Positions 46,392 through 55,506 of a stretch of DNA of 64,000 nt are shown here, piece after piece. A program made the translations under genes and the position numbers. The DNA comes from Massilia sp. YIM B02443 (GTDB lineage Bacteria; Pseudomonadota; Gammaproteobacteria; Burkholderiales; Burkholderiaceae_D). The stretch's first letter is position 1, and each line of letters starts with the position of its first letter. The stretch is from positions 248,001 to 312,000 of the forward strand of contig NZ_JASNRA010000001.1 of NCBI RefSeq assembly GCF_030411955.1. Direction: 5' to 3'. The notes beneath the pieces are model-generated. The model saw only the letters and a list, made by a program, of their open reading frames with translations, ran no database searches and was not told where the DNA came from.

Positions 46392-46706
46392 ATGGACGAC
46401 CACACCCACGAATACGTCGGCACGCTCTACGTATTGCCCCAGTCCCGCGCGTTCGAACTCAGCACCATCATCCACGGCGTGCCCGCGACCGTAACCGGCA
46501 CCATCGCCCAGCACCTGGCCGAACAACTCATCGACCACACGCCCGACTGGCTCGATCCGCGCCAACTCGCCTTGCGTCCGCGCCGGGTCGAGGTGCTCAC
46601 GCGCGAAACCCACGAACGCCACCGCGCCCCGCGCAAGCAGCACTTCCTGATGCGCGTGCATGAAGTGGAAGAGCAGGCGCGGCCCGTGCCGATGTCGACG
46701 ACATAG
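46392..46706 (+). CDS. Small protein of unknown function
   Basis: 104 residues with a GGAGG ribosome site 7 bases before the ATG, which supports it as a real gene. No signal peptide or membrane segment. The sequence is mixed alpha/beta (EYVGTLYVLPQSRAFELSTIIHG, AQHLAEQLIDHTPDWL) with a His/Arg-rich C-terminal third. I do not recognise a family. It converges with the small minus-strand gene at 46785. Confidence 0.62.
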   Translation: MDDHTHEYVGTLYVLPQSRAFELSTIIHGVPATVTGTIAQHLAEQLIDHTPDWLDPRQLALRPRRVEVLTRETHERHRAPRKQHFLMRVHEVEEQARPVPMSTT

Positions 46707-46729
46707 AAGGCAAGGTAAAGGCCGCAGGC

Positions 46730-46762
46730 AAAAAAAATGCCGCCCGGTTCACACCGGACGGC
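46730..46762 (-). terminator. Terminator of the small gene at 46785-46970
   Basis: GCCGTCCGG / CCGGGCGGC (one G-U pair) around a 6-base loop, followed on the minus strand by eight T after a short spacer. Confidence 0.85.
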
Positions 46763-46784
46763 AGCTTGCTGTTATGGAGGGCGA

Positions 46785-46970
46785 TCAGCCGAAGCTGACG
46801 AAGCGCTCCGGAATATCGATGGCGCCAGACTTGGCGGCTGCAGCGTAGGCACGCATTTCGGTGACGACTGCTTCGAGCTGTTCGTTACTCGGGTTCTCGA
46901 TGAACCCCTTCATGCGCTCCTGCAGCGATGCTTGCTGATCACGCCATTCATATCGGGACGATTTGCTCAT
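46785..46970 (-). CDS. Small hypothetical protein, 61 residues
   Basis: A GAGGAG ribosome site lies about 10 bases before ATG 46970 and a strong terminator follows the stop, so the unit looks like a genuine monocistronic gene. The protein is soluble and helical (SLQERMKGFIENPSNEQLEAVVTEMRAYAAAAKSG). No family recognised. Confidence 0.68.
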   Translation of the reverse strand: MSKSSRYEWRDQQASLQERMKGFIENPSNEQLEAVVTEMRAYAAAAKSGAIDIPERFVSFG

Positions 46971-47091
46971 TTCATTTCTCCTCGCGGTACACCGCTGTTT
47001 TATTGATATTCACGACACCCTTGTGTGAAGGAATACAGGTTGGCACAGACGAGGGATGACAGTCCGTGCGTTGGCGCACCGACCCTGCCGG

Positions 47092-47739
47092 CTACGGATG
47101 CTTGAGCACGCCATGATAGAAGAGCTCGAGCCGCGCCTTGAGCTGGCGCTGTGCTTCTTCGTTACAAGGCTCGGCATCGGGGAACAAAAAGCGTCCGATC
47201 GGGTCGCCGCTGATACAGCCGATCAGGTGCGTCGGCAATAGCGCCAGCGGCACCTCGTCGCGCAGCTGGGCGCGGATGTCGGAACGCGCGAAATAGCGCG
47301 CCAGCGTCTCACGCGTCAGGCGCGGTCCACCCTCGTAAAAGGCCTCGGCCAGCTCGGGATTGGTGGCCGCCTCGGCGATCACCACACGCTGCATCGCCAT
47401 CGCTTCGTGCGAACACAGCAAGGCGTGGAAGCCGGCGGCGAACTCGTCGATCACGACGCGCAGGGGACGACTGTCGGTTTCCATCGCGCGCTCGTCGAAC
47501 AGGCGTTCGCGGCGCGAGGCCAGCACCGCCCGCAGCAGTCCGGCCTTGCCGCCGAATTTCACATAAATCGTGCGCACCGCCACGCGCGCCTGGCGCGCGA
47601 TCGCTTCCAGGCTGACCTTGGTGTAGCCGTTCTTCAGGAACAGCATGCCGGCCGCTTCGATCAGTTCCTGGGTGCGGGCTTCGACTTCGGACGCCTTGGG
47701 ACGCCCGGCAGACTTGGTGCAAGGGGAGGGTGTGCTCAT
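47092..47739 (-). CDS. TetR-family repressor, probable regulator of the divergent efflux operon
   Basis: 215 residues from the ATG at 47739 (MSTPSPCTKSAGRPK); a longer in-frame reading to 47811 overlaps the promoter of the efflux genes. Residues 17-70 form the TetR helix-turn-helix (TQELIEAAGMLFLKNGYTKVSLEAIARQARVAVRTIYVKFGGKAGLL). The C-terminal part resembles the AefR/TetR_C group. It is divergent from emrA with 126 bases between, which contain a palindrome it probably binds. Confidence 0.92.
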   Translation of the reverse strand: MSTPSPCTKSAGRPKASEVEARTQELIEAAGMLFLKNGYTKVSLEAIARQARVAVRTIYVKFGGKAGLLRAVLASRRERLFDERAMETDSRPLRVVIDEFAAGFHALLCSHEAMAMQRVVIAEAATNPELAEAFYEGGPRLTRETLARYFARSDIRAQLRDEVPLALLPTHLIGCISGDPIGRFLFPDAEPCNEEAQRQLKARLELFYHGVLKHP

Positions 47740-47762
47740 GGCGGGGACTGTAGTGCAATTTA

Positions 47763-47786
47763 AAATGAAATGCAACCGTTTCATTT
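47763..47786. promoter_or_regulatory. Putative TetR operator AAATGAAA-N8-TTTCATTT
   Basis: A perfect 8+8 inverted repeat directly before the -35 box of the emrA promoter. A half-site copy CGTTTCATTT occurs again at 47827-47836 in the leader. Confidence 0.65.
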
Positions 47787-47787
47787 C

Positions 47788-47816
47788 TTGACTTTGCCCT
47801 TGGCTTGGCAAATAAT
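47788..47816 (+). promoter_or_regulatory. Promoter of the emrAB-like efflux operon
   Basis: TTGACT (47788-47793), 17 bases, AATAAT (47811-47816), abutting the palindrome at 47763-47786. Confidence 0.65.
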
Positions 47817-47865
47817 GCGATGAATTCGTTTCATTTAATCTTCAATTTTCACACCGGAGCAATCC

Positions 47866-49014
47866 ATGGCAGAGATGAACAGCCCGGCAGGTCAGACGCC
47901 CGCCGCTTCCCAACCGGCCGCAGCACCGGGCAAGACCCCGCCCAACAAGCGCGTGCTGGCCATCGTCGGGATCATCGCCCTGGTCGCGATCGGCGCGGGT
48001 GGCCGCATGTGGTACCGCAGCCATCACTACGTCGAGACCGAAAATGCCTACGTCACCGGACGCGTGCACCAGGTCTCGTCGCGTGTGGCCGGCGTGGTCA
48101 CCAAGGTGCTGGTGGACGACAACCAGATGGTGAAGGCGGGCGACGTGATCGCCGAGCTGGATCCGGCCGACCACCGCGTGCGCATCGAGCAGATCGAAGC
48201 GCAGATCCTGAGCGTGCAGCAGCAGGTCGGCCAGGCCGACGCGCAGCTGGCGCAGGTGCGCGCGCAAGCCGCCGCCGCCGGCGCCCAGGTCAAGCAGGCC
48301 GAGGCCCAATTGGTGCGCGCGCGCCAGGACGCCGAGCGCTTCGGCCAGCTGTACAACGACACCATGAAGGCAGTCTCGAAGGCCGAGGTGGATGCGTCGA
48401 GCGCCGCGCGCGCCGGCGCCGTGGCCGACGTCGCCGCGCGGCGCGACAACGCCGCCGCCGCGCAAGCCCAGATCGGCGCCGCCGAAGCGGGCCGCGACGT
48501 GCTCAAGGCGCAGATCAAGGTGCTGCAGGCGCAGTTGAAAGACGCGCAGCAGCAGCTTGGCTACAACCGCATCGTGGCGCCGACCGATGGCCGCGTCGGC
48601 CGCCGCAGCGTCGAAGTCGGCGCGCGCGTGCAGCCGGGCCAGGCCCTGCTGGCGGTGGTCGAGGACAACGTCTGGGTGGTCGCCAACTTCAAGGAAACCC
48701 AGCTCGCCGGCCTGCAGCCGGGCCAGGCCGTGAGCCTGGAAGTCGATGCGCTGCCGGACCATCACCTGGTCGGCCGCGTGGACAGCTTCGCGCCGGCTTC
48801 GGGCAACCAGTTCGCGCTGCTGCCGGCCGATAACGCGACCGGCAATTTCACCAAGATCGTGCAGCGCGTGCCGGTCAAGATCACGCTCGACCCGCAGGAC
48901 GTGAAGAAGTACGCCGGCCGCCTGGTGCCGGGCATGTCGGTGGTGGCCGAGATCGAACTGAGACAGAAGGTCGAAGGCAAGGCCACGTCGACCCAGACCG
49001 CGGCCGCCCGCTAA
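47866..49014 (+). CDS. emrA: EmrA/HlyD-type periplasmic adaptor of an efflux pump
   Basis: 382 residues. A single membrane helix (about 28-46) follows a Pro/Ala-rich cytosolic N-terminus. YVETENAYVTGRVHQVSSRVAGVVTKVLVDDNQMVKAGDVIAELD is the lipoyl-like half-motif, then a long Ala/Gln-rich coiled coil, then LGYNRIVAPTDGRVGRRSVEVGARVQPGQ. That is the EmrA plan. It bridges the MFS pump in the inner membrane and the outer-membrane channel encoded downstream. Confidence 0.94.
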   Translation: MAEMNSPAGQTPAASQPAAAPGKTPPNKRVLAIVGIIALVAIGAGGRMWYRSHHYVETENAYVTGRVHQVSSRVAGVVTKVLVDDNQMVKAGDVIAELDPADHRVRIEQIEAQILSVQQQVGQADAQLAQVRAQAAAAGAQVKQAEAQLVRARQDAERFGQLYNDTMKAVSKAEVDASSAARAGAVADVAARRDNAAAAQAQIGAAEAGRDVLKAQIKVLQAQLKDAQQQLGYNRIVAPTDGRVGRRSVEVGARVQPGQALLAVVEDNVWVVANFKETQLAGLQPGQAVSLEVDALPDHHLVGRVDSFAPASGNQFALLPADNATGNFTKIVQRVPVKITLDPQDVKKYAGRLVPGMSVVAEIELRQKVEGKATSTQTAAAR

Positions 49015-49023
49015 GAGCCGATC

Positions 49024-50637
49024 ATGACCAGCTTGAGCAAACCCGCCGATGCCGATCTGCGCGCGGTGACCGGCGCGCCCGCCAATGGCGCCAAGGTCGA
49101 CGCGCGCACCTGGATCGCGGTGGCCGCCGGCATGCTGGGCGCCTTCATGGCGGTGCTCGACATCCAGATCACCAACTCCTCGCTGCGCGACATCCTCGGC
49201 ACGCTGTCGGCCACGCAGGAAGAAGGCTCCTGGATCTCCACCGCCTACCTGTGCGCCGAGATCGTCGTCATTCCGCTGACCGCGCTGTTCACGCGCGCCT
49301 TCGGAGTGCGCAACTACATGATCGGCACTACCGCGCTGTTCCTGCTGTTCTCGACCCTGTGCGGCGCAGCCTGGAGCCTGGAGAGCATGATCGTGTTCCG
49401 CATGATGCAGGGCTTTACCGGCGGCGCCCTGATTCCGATGGCGATGACGCTGGTGATCACGCGCCTGCCGGCCTCGAAACGCGCCACGGGTCTGGCCATT
49501 TTCGGTTTAACCGCGACGCTGGCGCCGGCCATGGGCCCGACCCTGGGCGGCTACCTGTCCGAGCTGTATGGCTGGCCGTCGATCTTCTACATCAACTGGG
49601 TGCCGGGCGTGCTGCTGATCGCCGGCATGTGGTGGGGCCTGGACCCCGAGAAGGCGAATCTGAAAACGCTGCTCAAGGCCGACTGGCTCGGCATCGCCAT
49701 GATGGCGATGGGCCTGGCCTGCCTGACCATCTTCCTGGAAGAGGGCAACTCGAAGGACTGGTTCGAGTCGAGCTTCATCGTCACCTTCGCCGCGCTGTCG
49801 CTCACCGGCCTGCTGGGCTGGATCGTGCTGAGTTTTTCGCGCCCCGATCCGTTCGTCGACCTGCGCCTGTACGGCCAGCGTAACTTTTTGGTGGCGACCG
49901 CGCTGTCGGCGGTGATCGGCATGGGGCTGTACGGCTCGTCGTACCTGCTGCCGCTGTACCTGGGCCAGATCGCCGGCTACTCGCCGATGCAGATCGGCGA
50001 AGTGATCGCCTGGATGGGATTGCCGCAGCTGATCGTGATGCCGTTCGCGGCGGCGCTGTCGTCGAAAGTCGACAATCGCATCCTGTGCAGCTTCGGCCTG
50101 TTCATGTTCGGCATCTCGTGCGTGATGAACGCCTACATGGACGCCACCACCGGCTACGACCAGCTGCTGTGGACCCAGGTGATCCGCGCCATCGGCCAGC
50201 CGTTCGTGATGCTGACCCTGTCGAACTTCGCGATGTCGGGCTTGAAACCGAGCCAGATGCCGTCGGCCTCGAGCCTGTTCAACATGACGCGCAACCTGGG
50301 CGGCTCGATCGGCATCGCGCTGCTGGCGACCTCGCTCACCAACCGCGAGCACTTTCATTCGGCGCGCCTGGGCGAGGCGGTGTCCAACTATGCGCCGGCG
50401 ACCCAGGAACGGCTCGACGGCCTGACCCAGAACTTCATCGCCAGCGGCATCGATCCTGCCAGCGCGGCCAACCAGGCGCTGGCCGTGGTCGACCGCCTGG
50501 TGCGGCGCGAGTCCTACGTGATGGCCTACAACGACGGCTTCTGGATCATCGGCATGATCCTGATCGGCTGCATCGCCGCGATCTGGATGGCCGACAAGGT
50601 CAAGTCGCCCGGCGGCGCCGGCGGTGGCGGTCATTGA
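49024..50637 (+). CDS. emrB: EmrB/QacA-family drug:H+ antiporter (DHA2, 14 membrane helices)
   Basis: 537 residues with 14 predicted hydrophobic segments. FMAVLDIQITNSSLRDILGTLSATQEEGSWISTAYL near 40 is the DHA2 motif D1 region, and FRMMQGFTGGALIPMAMTLVI near 125 is motif C-like. It exports hydrophobic toxic compounds using the proton gradient. It starts 9 bases after emrA. The substrate cannot be deduced. Confidence 0.95.
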   Translation: MTSLSKPADADLRAVTGAPANGAKVDARTWIAVAAGMLGAFMAVLDIQITNSSLRDILGTLSATQEEGSWISTAYLCAEIVVIPLTALFTRAFGVRNYMIGTTALFLLFSTLCGAAWSLESMIVFRMMQGFTGGALIPMAMTLVITRLPASKRATGLAIFGLTATLAPAMGPTLGGYLSELYGWPSIFYINWVPGVLLIAGMWWGLDPEKANLKTLLKADWLGIAMMAMGLACLTIFLEEGNSKDWFESSFIVTFAALSLTGLLGWIVLSFSRPDPFVDLRLYGQRNFLVATALSAVIGMGLYGSSYLLPLYLGQIAGYSPMQIGEVIAWMGLPQLIVMPFAAALSSKVDNRILCSFGLFMFGISCVMNAYMDATTGYDQLLWTQVIRAIGQPFVMLTLSNFAMSGLKPSQMPSASSLFNMTRNLGGSIGIALLATSLTNREHFHSARLGEAVSNYAPATQERLDGLTQNFIASGIDPASAANQALAVVDRLVRRESYVMAYNDGFWIIGMILIGCIAAIWMADKVKSPGGAGGGGH

Positions 50638-50663
50638 TATCGAATTTGGAAAAGAGAACCACT

Positions 50664-52118
50664 ATGTTCAAGCCTCTCGCATCGACCATCATCGCGGTCG
50701 CCGTCGCCACCCTGGTCTCGAGCTGCACCACGCTCGGCCCGGACTTCAAGGCGCCGGCCGCGCCAGGCGACACGGCGTTCCGCCACGCGCCGGAAACCAT
50801 CGGCGACAGCGCGCGTTTGCCGGCCGCCTGGTGGACCGTGTTCGGCGACGCCACCCTCGACAGCCTCGAGACGCGCGCCTTGCGCGACAACCCGAACGTG
50901 AGCGCCGCCGCCCAGCGCCTGCTGCAGGCGCAGGCGCAACTGGGCGTGGTACGCGCCGGCCAGCTGCCGAGCGTCTCGGTCGGCGCCGGCGTGTCGAATT
51001 CGCGCACCTCCGCCGAAACGGCGCAGGGCCTGGCCCTGGGCGGGCGTTCGATCGAAGGCAACAACTACAGCGTGGCCGCCTCGCTGTCGTATGAACTCGA
51101 CCTGTGGGGGCGCGTGCGCCGCGTCGTCGAAGCCAGCGACGCCCAGGCGCTGGCGGCGCAGTACGACCGCGACGGCGTGCTCTTGATGCTGTCGAACCAG
51201 GTGGCGTCGTCGTACTGGCAGCTGCGCGGGCTGGACGTCGAGATGGCGATCCTGAAGGACGCCCTGGCCACGCGCGGCGAATCGCAGCAGCTGGTGGAGG
51301 CGCGCTTCAATGCCGGCCTGTCCAATGAACTGGACGTCTCGCGCGCGCGCATCGAACGCGCCAACGCCGAAGCCGACCTGCACGAGGTGCAGCGCCAGCG
51401 CAACCTGGTCGAGCACGCGCTGGCGACACTGGTCGGCGCTTCGCCGAGCGCGCCGCTCTTGGGAGAAACGGCGAGCGCCGCCAACGCCCAGCTGCCGCTG
51501 CCGCCCGCGATCCCGGTCGGCCTGCCGGCCAGCCTGGTGGGCCAGCGGCCCGATCTGGCGGCCAGCGTGGCCCAGCTCAAGGCGGCCAACGCCCAGATCG
51601 GCGTGGCCGAAGGCGCGTTCTATCCGGCGCTCACGCTGACCGGCAATTTCGGCTACGCCTCGAAAAGCCTGAACGACCTGGCCAGCGGCGGCGCGCGCCA
51701 GTTCTCGGCCGGGCCGTTGTCGCTGTCGCTGCCGGTGTTCGACGGCGGCCGCAACCGTTCCAACCTGGCGCTGGCGCAGGCGCGCTACGACGAGGCGCGC
51801 GCCAACCATGAAGCGCGCCTGCTGACCGCGCTGCGCGAAGTGGAAGACGCCTTGTCGGACCTGGAGCAGCGTGCGAAGCAGGGCGAGGTGCAGGCGCAGT
51901 CGCAACAGGCGGCGGCGCGCGCGCTGCTGGTGGCGCAGGCGCGCTACGAGCGCGGCGTGTCGACCTATCTCGACGTGACCGACGCCCAGCGCAGCACCCT
52001 GAGCGCGGACCGGGCGGCGGCGCAGATCCGCACCCAGCGCCTGCTGGCGGCGGTGGCGGTGGCGCGGGCGCTTGGCGGCGGCTGGGAGCAGGGGCCGGCG
52101 CTGGCAACGGTGCGCTGA
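50664..52118 (+). CDS. NodT-family outer-membrane efflux lipoprotein (TolC-like)
   Basis: 484 residues from ATG 50664, with a lipobox LVSSC (Cys21). It shows WWTVFGDATLDSLETRALRDNPNVSAAAQRLLQAQAQLG, GLPASLVGQRPDLAASVAQLKAANAQIGVAEGAFYP near 290, and SLPVFDGGRNRSNLALAQARYDEA, the repeated OEP coiled-coil halves. It completes a tripartite pump with EmrA and EmrB. The 26-base gap to emrB holds its ribosome site. Confidence 0.95.
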   Translation: MFKPLASTIIAVAVATLVSSCTTLGPDFKAPAAPGDTAFRHAPETIGDSARLPAAWWTVFGDATLDSLETRALRDNPNVSAAAQRLLQAQAQLGVVRAGQLPSVSVGAGVSNSRTSAETAQGLALGGRSIEGNNYSVAASLSYELDLWGRVRRVVEASDAQALAAQYDRDGVLLMLSNQVASSYWQLRGLDVEMAILKDALATRGESQQLVEARFNAGLSNELDVSRARIERANAEADLHEVQRQRNLVEHALATLVGASPSAPLLGETASAANAQLPLPPAIPVGLPASLVGQRPDLAASVAQLKAANAQIGVAEGAFYPALTLTGNFGYASKSLNDLASGGARQFSAGPLSLSLPVFDGGRNRSNLALAQARYDEARANHEARLLTALREVEDALSDLEQRAKQGEVQAQSQQAAARALLVAQARYERGVSTYLDVTDAQRSTLSADRAAAQIRTQRLLAAVAVARALGGGWEQGPALATVR

Positions 52119-52259
52119 CCACGCTTCAGTGTCGGCAATATCCTGCATCTATGACGAGCAGTTGTCCGACAGAAAGATAACGGCATAGTTGCTATAGTTG
52201 TTGTTGCTAATCGGAAATACAAATTTCCTTAACAATAACGAATATCGCTGACTATTCCC

Positions 52260-53885
52260 ATGCAAACCAAGCAGTTATCCATCGGCGCCAGGCTGGCGAT
52301 CGGCTATGGCGCCGTGTTCTTGCTCATGATCGGGTTGACGTTCCTGGCCGCCAATCGCGTCGGCCACATCGAACACATCCTGGCCCAGATGAACGACGTG
52401 AATAACGTCAAGCAGCGCTACGCCATCAATTTCCGTGGCAGCGTGCACGACCGCGCGATCGCTCTGCGCGACGTGGTACTGGCGGCCGACCCGGCCGCGG
52501 CGGCGACGCCGACCGCGCTGATCGCCACCCTGGACGACAACTACGCCCGCTCGGCGGCGCCGCTCGACGATCTGTTCGCAACCCGCACCGACATCCTGCC
52601 GGAAGAAAAGCAGGCGCTGTCCGCCATCAAGGCGCAGGAAACCCGCACCAAGCCGCTGATCGACAAGGTGGTCGCACTGCACCGCGCAGGGCAGGGCGGC
52701 GACGCGGCGGCGCTGCTGTCGCAGCAGGCCGCGCCGGCCTTCGTCGACTGGCTGGCCAGCATCAATCGCCTGATCGACCTGGAAGAGCAGTTGAACAAGG
52801 ACGCCGCGCTCGAGGCGCGCACGGTGGCCAATGGCTTCCTGGGCTGGATGGAGATGCTGTGCGCGCTGGCGATCGGCGCCGGTTCGCTGGCGGCCTGGTA
52901 CCTGAGCCGCGGCCTGCTGCGCCAGCTCGGCGGCCAGCCGGATTACGCCGCCTCGATCGTGGCCGCGATCGCCGCCGGCGACCTGGGCGTGAAGATCGAC
53001 ACCCGGCCCGACGACCGCTCCAGCCTGCTGTACGCGATGCGCGGCATGCGCGACAGCCTGGTCTCGATCGTGGCGCAAGTGCGCAGCGGCACCGAATCGA
53101 TCGCCGATGTCTCGACCGAGATCGCGGCCGGCAACCGCGACCTGTCCGAACGCACCGTGCGCCAGGCCGGCACGCTGGAAGCCACCGCCGCCTCGGTCGA
53201 GCAGCTGACCGGCACCGTGCGCCAGAACGCCGACAATGCGCGCCAGGCCAACGTGCTGGCCGAGTCGGCCTCCAGCGTGGCGCTGCGCGGCGGCGAGGTG
53301 GTGGCGCAGGTGGTGCAGACCATGGCGGCGATCAACGAGTCGTCGAAGAAGGTGGTGGACATCATCGGCGTGATCGACGGCATCGCGTTCCAGACCAATA
53401 TCCTGGCGCTCAATGCGGCAGTGGAAGCGGCGCGCGCCGGCGAGCAGGGCCGTGGCTTCGCGGTGGTCGCCAGCGAAGTGCGCAACCTGGCTCAGCGCTC
53501 CGGCGCCGCGGCCAAGGAAGTGCGTGAACTGATCGGCAGCTCGGTCGAGCGGGTCGACGCCGGCGCGCGCCTGGTCGACCAGGCCGGCGCCACCATGGAC
53601 GAGATCGTCACCAGCGTGCGCCGCGTCACCGACATCATGGCCGAGATCACCCACGCCAGCGCCGAGCAGCGCGCCGGCATCGAGCAGGTCAACGGCGCCA
53701 TCGGCCAGATGGACGAAGCCACGCGCCAGAACGCGGCCATGGTGCAGCAGGCCGGCTCGGCCGCCTCGGCGCTAGAAGAGGAGGCCGAGCGCCTGGCGAC
53801 TTTGGTCAGCGTGTTCCGCCTGGAGCAGGGCGGCCGCACGGCCTTGCCCGGGACGGGTGCGCGTCCGGCGCTGGCGCTGGCCTGA
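52260..53885 (+). CDS. Methyl-accepting chemotaxis protein with four-helix-bundle sensor
   Basis: 541 residues: membrane helix 1 (about 10-30), a periplasmic four-helix-bundle sensor (30-185), helix 2 (190-210), a degenerate HAMP linker, and a cytoplasmic signalling domain. The hairpin tip is [42 protein letters not shown] near 370-410. It controls CheA. The ligand is unknown and no che genes are near. It ends without a CheR/CheB pentapeptide. Confidence 0.96.
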   Translation: MQTKQLSIGARLAIGYGAVFLLMIGLTFLAANRVGHIEHILAQMNDVNNVKQRYAINFRGSVHDRAIALRDVVLAADPAAAATPTALIATLDDNYARSAAPLDDLFATRTDILPEEKQALSAIKAQETRTKPLIDKVVALHRAGQGGDAAALLSQQAAPAFVDWLASINRLIDLEEQLNKDAALEARTVANGFLGWMEMLCALAIGAGSLAAWYLSRGLLRQLGGQPDYAASIVAAIAAGDLGVKIDTRPDDRSSLLYAMRGMRDSLVSIVAQVRSGTESIADVSTEIAAGNRDLSERTVRQAGTLEATAASVEQLTGTVRQNADNARQANVLAESASSVALRGGEVVAQVVQTMAAINESSKKVVDIIGVIDGIAFQTNILALNAAVEAARAGEQGRGFAVVASEVRNLAQRSGAAAKEVRELIGSSVERVDAGARLVDQAGATMDEIVTSVRRVTDIMAEITHASAEQRAGIEQVNGAIGQMDEATRQNAAMVQQAGSAASALEEEAERLATLVSVFRLEQGGRTALPGTGARPALALA

Positions 53886-53895
53886 CGCCTTGAAG

Positions 53896-53935
53896 AAAGG
53901 CTGGCAGTGTCCTTCCGCCAGCTTTGATCATTTGA
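53896..53935 (+). terminator. Weak terminator behind the chemotaxis receptor gene
   Basis: GCTGGC (53900-53905) pairs with GCCAGC (53917-53922), followed by a short, interrupted T-rich stretch. Confidence 0.35.
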
Positions 53936-54019
53936 TTACACGCAAATATATTCTCTAAAAGGTGCCGTTACCGGAGATAGAATTTCCGATAGGAATTTCG
54001 TTCTACCCGGAGACGTCCC

Positions 54020-54745
54020 ATGCTCAAGTCCCTCCCACTGGCAGCGGCCCTCGTCGCCGCTGCCGCGCTTCCGCTGCAGGCCGTCGAACTCACGCCGCAG
54101 CGCACGTCGCAAGCTACCTCGCAACTCACGCCACAAGAAACACGCTGGCTGCACGCCGCCGCCCCGGTGCTGAATTATTCGAAGCAGATCGCGCTGCCGG
54201 TCGACATCGTGGTGCAGCCGCAAGCCAATCCCGGCGCAGTGCCGTTGGCGATGGGCTTCGCCAGGGGACGCTGCAAGCTGGTGCTGTCAATGCGCGGCAA
54301 TCCCGACGCCGAGCAGGTGCTGGCCGGCGTGCCGGCAGTTGATCAGCCGCGCCTGATCGAAGCCATGGCCGCGCACGAGCTGGCCCACTGCTGGCGCTAC
54401 GCCCAGGGCGAGTGGCATGCGCTGCCGGCCGGCTTCGTCGAAGTCAACCGCGAAAGCGCGCGCGACCCGGGCCTGCTGGCGGCTTCGAAGGCGATGCGCG
54501 AAACCCGGCGCGAGGAAGGCTTTGCCGATCTGGCCGCGCTGGCCTGGATCCAGCGCAGCCATCCCGCCGACTACGAGCGCGTGCACGACTGGCTGAGCGC
54601 GGTGCGCGAGGCGGTGGTAACGCCCAACAGCGGGCATGACACGCGGGTCTGGGTGCGCCTGGCCGAGGACGGCGCCCAGTTTGATCCCGGCGTGACGCCA
54701 TTCGAGGCGGCACAAGCACTGTGGCAAAAGGGCTTGGTGCAATAA
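54020..54745 (+). CDS. Secreted HExxH putative zinc metallopeptidase of unknown family
   Basis: 241 residues. A Sec signal (MLKSLPLAAALVAAAALPLQA) precedes a mature protein with AAHELAHCWRYAQGEW; H119-E120-x2-H123 is a zincin-type zinc site. EEGFADLAALAWIQRSHP around 170 could give the third, glutamate ligand. GHDTRVWVRLAEDG near 205 is conserved-looking. I do not recognise the family; it could be a periplasmic peptidase or an inactive zincin. It is monocistronic. Confidence 0.72.
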   Translation: MLKSLPLAAALVAAAALPLQAVELTPQRTSQATSQLTPQETRWLHAAAPVLNYSKQIALPVDIVVQPQANPGAVPLAMGFARGRCKLVLSMRGNPDAEQVLAGVPAVDQPRLIEAMAAHELAHCWRYAQGEWHALPAGFVEVNRESARDPGLLAASKAMRETRREEGFADLAALAWIQRSHPADYERVHDWLSAVREAVVTPNSGHDTRVWVRLAEDGAQFDPGVTPFEAAQALWQKGLVQ

Positions 54746-54880
54746 CCTTCTATGAATATGCGAAATCTATTGTCGCGTTCGAGGCAATTGATTTTTTAGC
54801 AAGCGTGCGCTGTCGTACAGAGGCAATTTTCCGGTGGTCGTGTAATGACACCATTACATCAACCACGAAAGGGAACCACC

Positions 54881-55291
54881 ATGAAATCGTTCATCGCCAC
54901 GCTCGTCGCCACCGCCGCCCTCGCCGCCGTCGGCATCGCCCCTGCTGCTGCCCAGACCAACAAGGACCAGCACAAGACCGCGATGGACAAGGCCAAGGCC
55001 GACTACAAGGTTGCCAAGGACAAGTGCGACGCCATGAGCGGCCACGCCGAAGACCTGTGCGAAGAAGAAGCCAAGCTGGCGCGCGCCAAGGCCGAGCATG
55101 AAGCGACCGTCAAGTTCGACAACACCGGCAACAACGTGCAGAAAGCGCGCGACAAAGTGATCGACGCCGAGTACGAACTGGCGGACGAAAAATGCGACGA
55201 GCTGAAAGGCGATGCCGAAGACCGCTGCGAAATGCAGGCCAAGTCGGCCCGCGACGCCGCACGCGACGCCAACAAGGCGAAGCGTTCGTAA
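54881..55291 (+). CDS. Small secreted charged helical protein
   Basis: 136 residues from ATG 54881; the longer frame from 54845 breaks the signal peptide. Signal: MKSFIATLVATAALAAVGIAPAAA. The mature protein is Lys/Asp/Glu/Ala-rich and helical with two similar halves, KDKCDAMSGHAEDLCEEEAKLAR and DEKCDELKGDAEDRCEMQAKSAR, each with a C-x(10-11)-C pair that may form disulfide hairpins. The function is unknown. The leader and signal resemble those of the BON protein at 55507. Confidence 0.78.
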   Translation: MKSFIATLVATAALAAVGIAPAAAQTNKDQHKTAMDKAKADYKVAKDKCDAMSGHAEDLCEEEAKLARAKAEHEATVKFDNTGNNVQKARDKVIDAEYELADEKCDELKGDAEDRCEMQAKSARDAARDANKAKRS

Positions 55292-55331
55292 TTCCCCGAT
55301 CGAGTTCGTGCGCGAGCTCCGATCCATCCAG

Positions 55332-55360
55332 GGCTGCCGGCGGCAGCCTTTGTCGTTTTT
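55332..55360 (+). terminator. Terminator behind the small secreted protein gene
   Basis: GGCTGCC-GGC-GGCAGCC perfect stem, then TTTGTCGTTTTT. Confidence 0.75.
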
Positions 55361-55506
55361 GGTTACGCCGTTCGGCCACGCCATTCGGCGGACCGGGCTG
55401 TAGGAGCAGGGCGCGTTCGGCGGACAGTGTTCGGTGTCGCACGGAAGCTGACTGGGGGCAGGGATTTAATGCATCCATCACAACAACCGCATGCAAGGGA
55501 ACCATC

